Of a stretch of 64,000 nucleotides of DNA, positions 59,491 to 64,000 are shown piece by piece. The notes below the pieces were generated by a model. That model was not told the origin of the DNA, searched no databases, and saw only the letters and a list, made by a program, of their open reading frames with translations. The position numbers and the translations under genes are program-made. Origin of the DNA: Riptortus pedestris (taxonomy: Eukaryota; Arthropoda; Insecta; Hemiptera; Alydidae); assembly GCA_019009955.1 (NCBI GenBank), contig CM032232.1:70450001-70514000 (forward strand). Direction: 5' to 3'. Position 1 is the stretch's first letter, and each line of letters begins with the position of its first letter.

Positions 59491-59623
59491 TATATACGTT
59501 TTGAACGGACCTCATTTTCGTCATCTACTAGGTAGGATCGATGGACATTTGAAGAAAAATTTCGAAAATTCTGTCATGAGTACAACCTCAATAGCTGATT
59601 TCCCTCAAGGGAAATCTGCTAAA
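59439..59623 (+). mobile_element. Family A element, right part: microsatellite and tail
   Basis: TA run (59439-59488), then GTTTTGAACGGACCTCATTTTC, the tail block and GATTTCCCTCAAGGGAAATC, TGCTAAAA. This completes the copy begun at 56738. The 59384-59629 open frame is the tail read in the phase described under the findings. Confidence 0.87.
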
Positions 59624-59639
59624 AGATAGGTTCCATACC

Positions 59640-59875
59640 ATATTACGATCCGACTCATAAAAACGAAGGTATTTTAGATAATTGGGATTTATTTATTGAT
59701 GATCTCTTGAAATAATGTCATTTGTCTTACCCATGCTAGAGAAGAGTGGTGGTAACCTAATTTGAATAAAGTGGATATTAATAAATTGGTTAGAATTTCG
59801 ACCACCTATGCACAAATAACTCTCCCGAGTTCGGTGCCTATTTACTATAAAATAAATAAATTATATGATGATATT
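59640..59875 (+). repeat. Mixed remnant: family A core scrap and SINE tail scrap
   Basis: GGTTCCATACCATATTACGATCCGAC resembles the family A core. TGCTAGAGAAGAGTGGTGGTAACC and AAAGTGGATATTAATAAATT at about 59734-59786 resemble the 3' half of the tRNA-derived SINE. Both are strongly decayed. Confidence 0.4.
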
Positions 59876-60530
59876 TTGAATCTTGGAATTCCCTCCTCTA
59901 AACCCCCACTATTCCAGCTCCGATTTCAGCTTATATCAAATATGATCTTTAGTATTGACTGAAACTGCTAAATATTTCATAAGGGATCAATAAACATTTT
60001 AGAAACAAGAATGGAAAATCCTAATTGATGACATCATCTGATAACGAAATTGCGTGGATAATGAAGGTATCTTGAAAATAATAATTAGTATTTAAACTTA
60101 AAGTAAAGTGGTTCGTGCTATGGAAGCTAATTGTTAATATGACATGAATATATTTGGGGGTTCAGTAAGACTGAAAAATAAAGAAATGCAAATATCGTGG
60201 ATAATATTAACGTTAAAGAAAATATGTACATAATAGCATTTATAGTTAATTAAATTGTCAATAAGACTGGTTAAATACAATGATTCGATTCCACTTACAA
60301 TAACGGAAATATTTCACATTTTCGAATTTACCCCTCTAAACCCCTCTCTCAAGAGGGGCACCATTAAGAGCGTGTCTTTAGTTTCATATGACACGCTTAT
60401 ATTTCGAGTTTGATAACGATACAATGACAATTGCGACCGCTAGAGCTGTAACAGACAAGTATATCGATGGGCATTATAGAAAGGTATCGAAAATCGTATA
60501 ATGAGTCCAACCTTAAGGAACATTACAGAA
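59876..60530 (+). mobile_element. Old family A copy, L subfamily
   Basis: The first part (TCCTCTAAACCCCCACTATTCCAG, CCTAATTGATGACATCATC) matches the interior of the 3961-4820 copy. Then come GACATGAATATATTTGGGGGTTCAG, AATGCAAATATCGTGG, the core, CGACCGCTAGAGCTGT and a shortened tail (TATCGATGGGCATTATAG, ATGAGTCCAACC). There is no microsatellite and no complete palindrome. Confidence 0.65.
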
Positions 60531-60885
60531 TAGCATATGATGTGTCGTCGACCGCGAGACATTCCAGCAAAATTTTCTTGAAACTTTTTAAATTAATAAA
60601 ACAATTTGTTTCAAGCATATGTGTAATTAAGGTATATGGTTTCTAACAGTCAGGTAATTAGAAGTTAATTAGATCTTGGAGAAGGGTTTGGTTAAAGACA
60701 AAGGTTGTAGTTGAGGCGGCACGATGTGTGAGCTTTATCCCTCACTGTGGTCAAGTTACACTGAGAAGAAAGTGCCCTGGTGTTTCTCAGATTACAACCA
60801 CCATTCCTATATATTCTTGTGCTTCTTCCGCTTTCCGGTACATACTTCGTGCCTTTCCCAGGCTAATCTTTTTTTTTTTTAAAGA
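60531..60885. other. Spacer, no gene seen
   Basis: About 350 bases. The 63-codon frame at 60728-60919 runs into the next element and has no recognised motif. Confidence 0.4.
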
Positions 60886-61417
60886 AATACAACCTCCACG
60901 CAGGTGTTGCGTAAGCTAATATAGCTTCCTATGTCATGACATGACAATCTACTGATCTCTTCTCACTCTAAATTCCATATGTCTAAGTAAATATAACAGC
61001 TTTTTTTATTAATACGACACTAGTAGGAGTTTACTGAAAGCGTAGAACTATAAAATCCAAATACTCATTACGGAAAATATGTATAGAAAAATATTTGTAG
61101 TAAATTTAATTTCCAATAAAATTGTTTCTGTACAATTTTTCGATCCGACGTATAGTAACATAGCTATTTAGAAATTCCTCGCCTCTAACCTCCCCCCCCC
61201 CTCCACTGGTCCGATTTTAGTCGTTAACGAACTGGATCTTTATTTTTACAAAAAAAAAGAAGACTAAACATCGAGTTTGGTAACGATTCTACGATAACTG
61301 CAACTGCTATAGCCAAAACGAGCGGTAGGATCCATGTACATTTGAAGAAAAATTTCGGAAATCGCGTCATGAGTACGACTTCAATAGCTGATTTCCCTTA
61401 AGGGAAATCTGCTAAAA
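60886..61417 (+). mobile_element. Family A element, L subfamily, no microsatellite
   Basis: Diverged head (CCTCCACGCAGGTGTTGCGT), short L interior (ACACTAGTAGGAGTTTACTGAAAGC), core with a C-run, then AACTGCTATAGCCAAAACG joined straight to GGTAGGATCCATGTACATTTG. The terminal palindrome GATTTCCCTTAAGGGAAATC with TGCTAAAA is perfect even though the head is decayed. Confidence 0.78.
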
Positions 61418-61548
61418 CCCGATGGTTAGAAATAAGGAGTTTACTGATGCTAAAAACGAGAAAGTACTACTGACTCCTGTTGGAAGCCATGGGAGTGTGC
61501 ATGCGTATGTGTTACATTTTGTTTACAATTTCTATTATAGAAATGTGT

Positions 61549-61669
61549 TTTAGCAGATTTCCCTTGAGGGAAATCATCTATTGAGGTCGTACTCGTGACG
61601 CGATTTCCGAAAAATTTCTTCAAATGTCCATCGATCCTACCCAGGAGATGACGAAAATAAGGTCCGTTA

Positions 61670-61733
<64 letters not shown>

Positions 61734-62219
61734 CTGTTAACGCTCTAGCGGTCGCAATTTTTGTTTGATCATTATCAAACTCGATATTTAAACGTTTTAT
61801 GCAAAAAGACAGATCAAGTTCGGTAATGGCTGAAATCGGACTAGTGGGAGGGGGGTTTAGAGGAGGGGATTTTTGAAAATTGAAAATATCTCCGTTACCA
61901 TACGTCGGATCAAACAAAATTATAAAATCAATCTTATTGCAAATTAAATTTACTATAAATATTTTTCTATACATTTATTCTGTATCTTGAATATTAACCG
62001 AGATATTTGGATTTGTATTGTGTGTGTGGTCGGCAGGAGTCGGCTATGTTCGGGACTTTCCCTTCCGACAGCTAGGGCGGCCGTTTCCGTAACTGTTCGT
62101 CCCTCGTGAAAAGGTTTAGAGATTCCTTACTACTACTGTTATTAGTAGGCAGATTTCTCTATTGTAAAACGTCATGTGGGATATCTGCTTAGTTTACGCA
62201 GCCCCTGCGTGACGGACTT
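61549..62219 (-). mobile_element. Family A element, S subfamily, full length
   Basis: A complete reverse copy. Tail palindrome GATTTCCCTTGAGGGAAATC, tail, TA run (61677-61728), core, S interior (AGGGCGGCCGTTTCCGTAACTG), head hairpin and CAGCCCCTGCGTGACGGAC end. It is nearly identical in plan to the copy at 24173-24830. The 174-codon minus frame at 61450-61974 passes through core, TA run (as Tyr-Ile repeats) and tail without a stop; no domain is recognised. Confidence 0.9.
61677..61728. repeat. (TA)n microsatellite
   Basis: About 26 TA units in the slot of the surrounding family A copy. Confidence 0.95.
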
Positions 62220-62337
62220 TTTATTTATCTATGAATTTAATTTTTTCGACATTGAAAACTATTTTAACTTTTAATACTTTGTTATTTAATATTATTTATT
62301 ACTCTTTAATCACCTATTTATTTGTTAACGTTGTTTG

Positions 62338-62341
<4 letters not shown>

Positions 62342-62398
<57 letters not shown>

Positions 62399-62412
62399 CA
62401 CACACGCACGCT
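62342..62412. repeat. (AC)n microsatellite
   Basis: About 27 AC units, then an imperfect extension (TACACACACGCACGCTCGCGC). No family A core or tail is adjacent. Confidence 0.94.
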
Positions 62413-63074
62413 CGCGCACACAAGTATTTATTCCGTACATTTTAAGCTCTTGGGGTCAGGCTCATATTGTAAGAGTTATAAGGTAACTCGGCGCCCTGTC
62501 GTTGAATTTTGCCATGAATCTGGCACACTGAAGATGGAGTTTCGACCTGGAAAGCGACGTATAATTACTTCATAGGTGACATTTTAGAGTTCTAGAGTTC
62601 ATAAAATCGGTTCCAATCATGAATCCCTGCCATCTCCCGGCAGCATTACAAAAAATAAACATCATATTTCAGTTGTGATAAAACTTGCCGGTCTGCTTTC
62701 TGTTTTCGATTAGTGTTGAAGAGAGGAGCGACCAGTCGCTCGGCTATTCCCGTCCAAACTCAAACCAGGGCAGACATTTTCTCTTCTCAGCTGGGTACTC
62801 TCTCTGCCTATAACTTTAATACATTTTAATTAGTCCGACGCCACGGGCCAAGATATATATGTAGAGGAGAGAACGCTGCCTTGTTAGGGGCCATTTTATA
62901 ATGAGTTGGCTGAATTCAACAGGAAACAAATCAACTTGGTTTTAATGTTTGCCGGACACAGAAAATTTCTTTTGTGAGTTTTCAATTACTTTATGGCTGC
63001 AGGATTCACCGCAAGGCCTAACTTCCGCAAAAGGATCGAATTGCAACTGTAATGTTCTACAAATGTTATTATGT
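62413..63074. other. GC-richer spacer with possible retroelement 3' scrap
   Basis: The CACACTGAAGATGGAGTTTCG and AAAGCGACG pattern at about 62525-62561 resembles the end of some insect retroelements. The rest, including GGAGCGACCAGTCGCTCGG (an inverted pair GAGCGAC/GTCGCTC at about 62727-62742), is unclassified. No open frame of note. Confidence 0.35.
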
Positions 63075-63320
63075 ACAGTTTTTCATTATCTTGATTATTA
63101 ACTGAGATATTTGCATATTTTAGTTTACGGTCGCTCAGTAAAGCCCCACTCCTACTCATCTCATATTAACTATATTCTATTATGTTATGAAGTACTCTAT
63201 TTGAAGCTTAAATTCCAAATATTGTTCTCATTGAACTTTTAAGATTTCAGATAAATGCAAATAAGTGGCGCACGTTGGGAATCTGCTTAGTTAATGCAGT
63301 CCTTACGTGACGGACTTTTT
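63075..63320 (-). mobile_element. Family A element, L subfamily, head half
   Basis: Reverse: ATCTTGATTATTAACTGAGATATTTGC, CCCCACTCCTACTCATCTC (L interior), TTGTTCTCATTGAAC, GGGAATCTGCTTAGTTAATGC and the head end CAGTCCTTACGTGACGGAC. No core beyond its first bases, no microsatellite and no tail. Confidence 0.8.
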
Positions 63321-64000
63321 TTATTTTCAGCTGGTGGTGAGGGCGATGAATCAGGTTAAGCAGAAACACTTTTTAATGGCTCCTCATGACTATTTTTTTT
63401 ACTTACAAACTCTAGGCGCTTTCGGAAATAAAATTCCCATCTTCAGAGCTAAAACAATAAATCGGCATAATTAAGGAGTCTAAGAACTATTTTTTAAAAA
63501 TGTACATAATTGGTCATATAAACAAAATCGTCAATAAAACTATAAAATTTATAACAATAACACATATATTTAACATCATAGTTATAATTACAATATAATA
63601 AATTAATAATGCCTTATTTACATTTTTATTTATTTACGGGGTTTTTATATGACCACCAGGAACATTGAGGGGGGGGGGAGGTGGAGGAGTGACCTCAATT
63701 CCGTTGTTTCATCTTTTTGAGAGTTAAAAACGTGAAATGATGGTATTTTTGTAAACTGCGAAAAAAGAACTTTAAAAAAAAATCAAAATTATTATTCTTA
63801 ACCCCCTACAAATGTACGCTCTTAAAAAATGCTTCAGAGAGGAATGTTACTGAAGTATCAGTAGATTAAGGTCATCCGAAGAAATGTCTGAGATTAAGTA
63901 AATTTCGTGAAAATTATATGAAATTGTCTAGTATTCAAATGCTGGAGAGAATATAAAGGTCGTTGGAGGATACGACGGACCTTACAAATATAAGAATCAT
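63321..64000. other. AT-rich spacer, no gene seen
   Basis: A retroelement-like CTCTAGGCGCTTTCGG and CCCATCTTCAGAGC pattern lies at about 63412-63452 (minus orientation). A G-run is at 63670-63679. The window ends without a recognisable gene. Confidence 0.35.

Overview
The window is AT-rich eukaryotic DNA with no confidently identifiable host gene. It looks like intergenic or intronic sequence of an arthropod, most likely an insect. The evidence is an R1-clade-like LINE fragment, RNase H-bearing I-type LINE tails, a tRNA-derived SINE family, abundant TA/AC/CT microsatellites, and a Helentron-like interspersed family. The order or species cannot be fixed from the sequence. Almost all open frames are short and lie inside repeats.

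The dominant component is one interspersed family, here called family A. It has about 30 full, partial or decayed copies on both strands from position 398 to 63320. A full copy is built as: (1) a head starting GTCCGTCACGCAGG; (2) a variable left interior that defines a short (S) and a long (L) subfamily; (3) a conserved core from TGCAAATATCTCGG to a small hairpin ACCGCTAGAGCGGT; (4) a microsatellite, usually (TA)n but sometimes AC, CT or AG runs; (5) a conserved tail ending in the palindrome GATTTCCCTTAAGGGAAATC followed by TGCTAAAA. A head motif (GCAGATTTCCC) is the inverted complement of the tail end. This layout matches non-autonomous Helentron elements (HINE/DINE-1 type). Two nested arrangements, at 43861-44976 and 23830-25010, let the termini and an A-run target be inferred.

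A second family, B, starts ACTAGCT and contains about 295-bp internal tandem units. It has four copies, all on the plus strand and all in TA-rich sites; two lie back to back inside the TA repeat of a family A copy (56738-59623). A tRNA-derived SINE has four nearly full copies with target-site duplications, plus fragments. LINE remains comprise a 5'-truncated R1-like element between CT-rich repeats (12303-13994), two copies of one RNase H-type LINE (6640-7364 and 36215-37160), a third RNase H-type tail (33517-33750), and a CR1/L2-like tail (23830-25010) split by a family A copy.

Tandem arrays include a minisatellite built from the family A head (50530-51078), an expanded array inside a LINE 3' UTR (6690-6990), and an AT-rich array (25633-26075). 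The stretches between repeats (for example 18176-21838, 30937-33360, 34740-36215, 39271-42530 and 51331-53880) are AT-rich and low in signal. The best candidate for host coding sequence is a short minus-strand open segment at 42672-42830 that overlaps a good splice-donor match; its product is not recognised.
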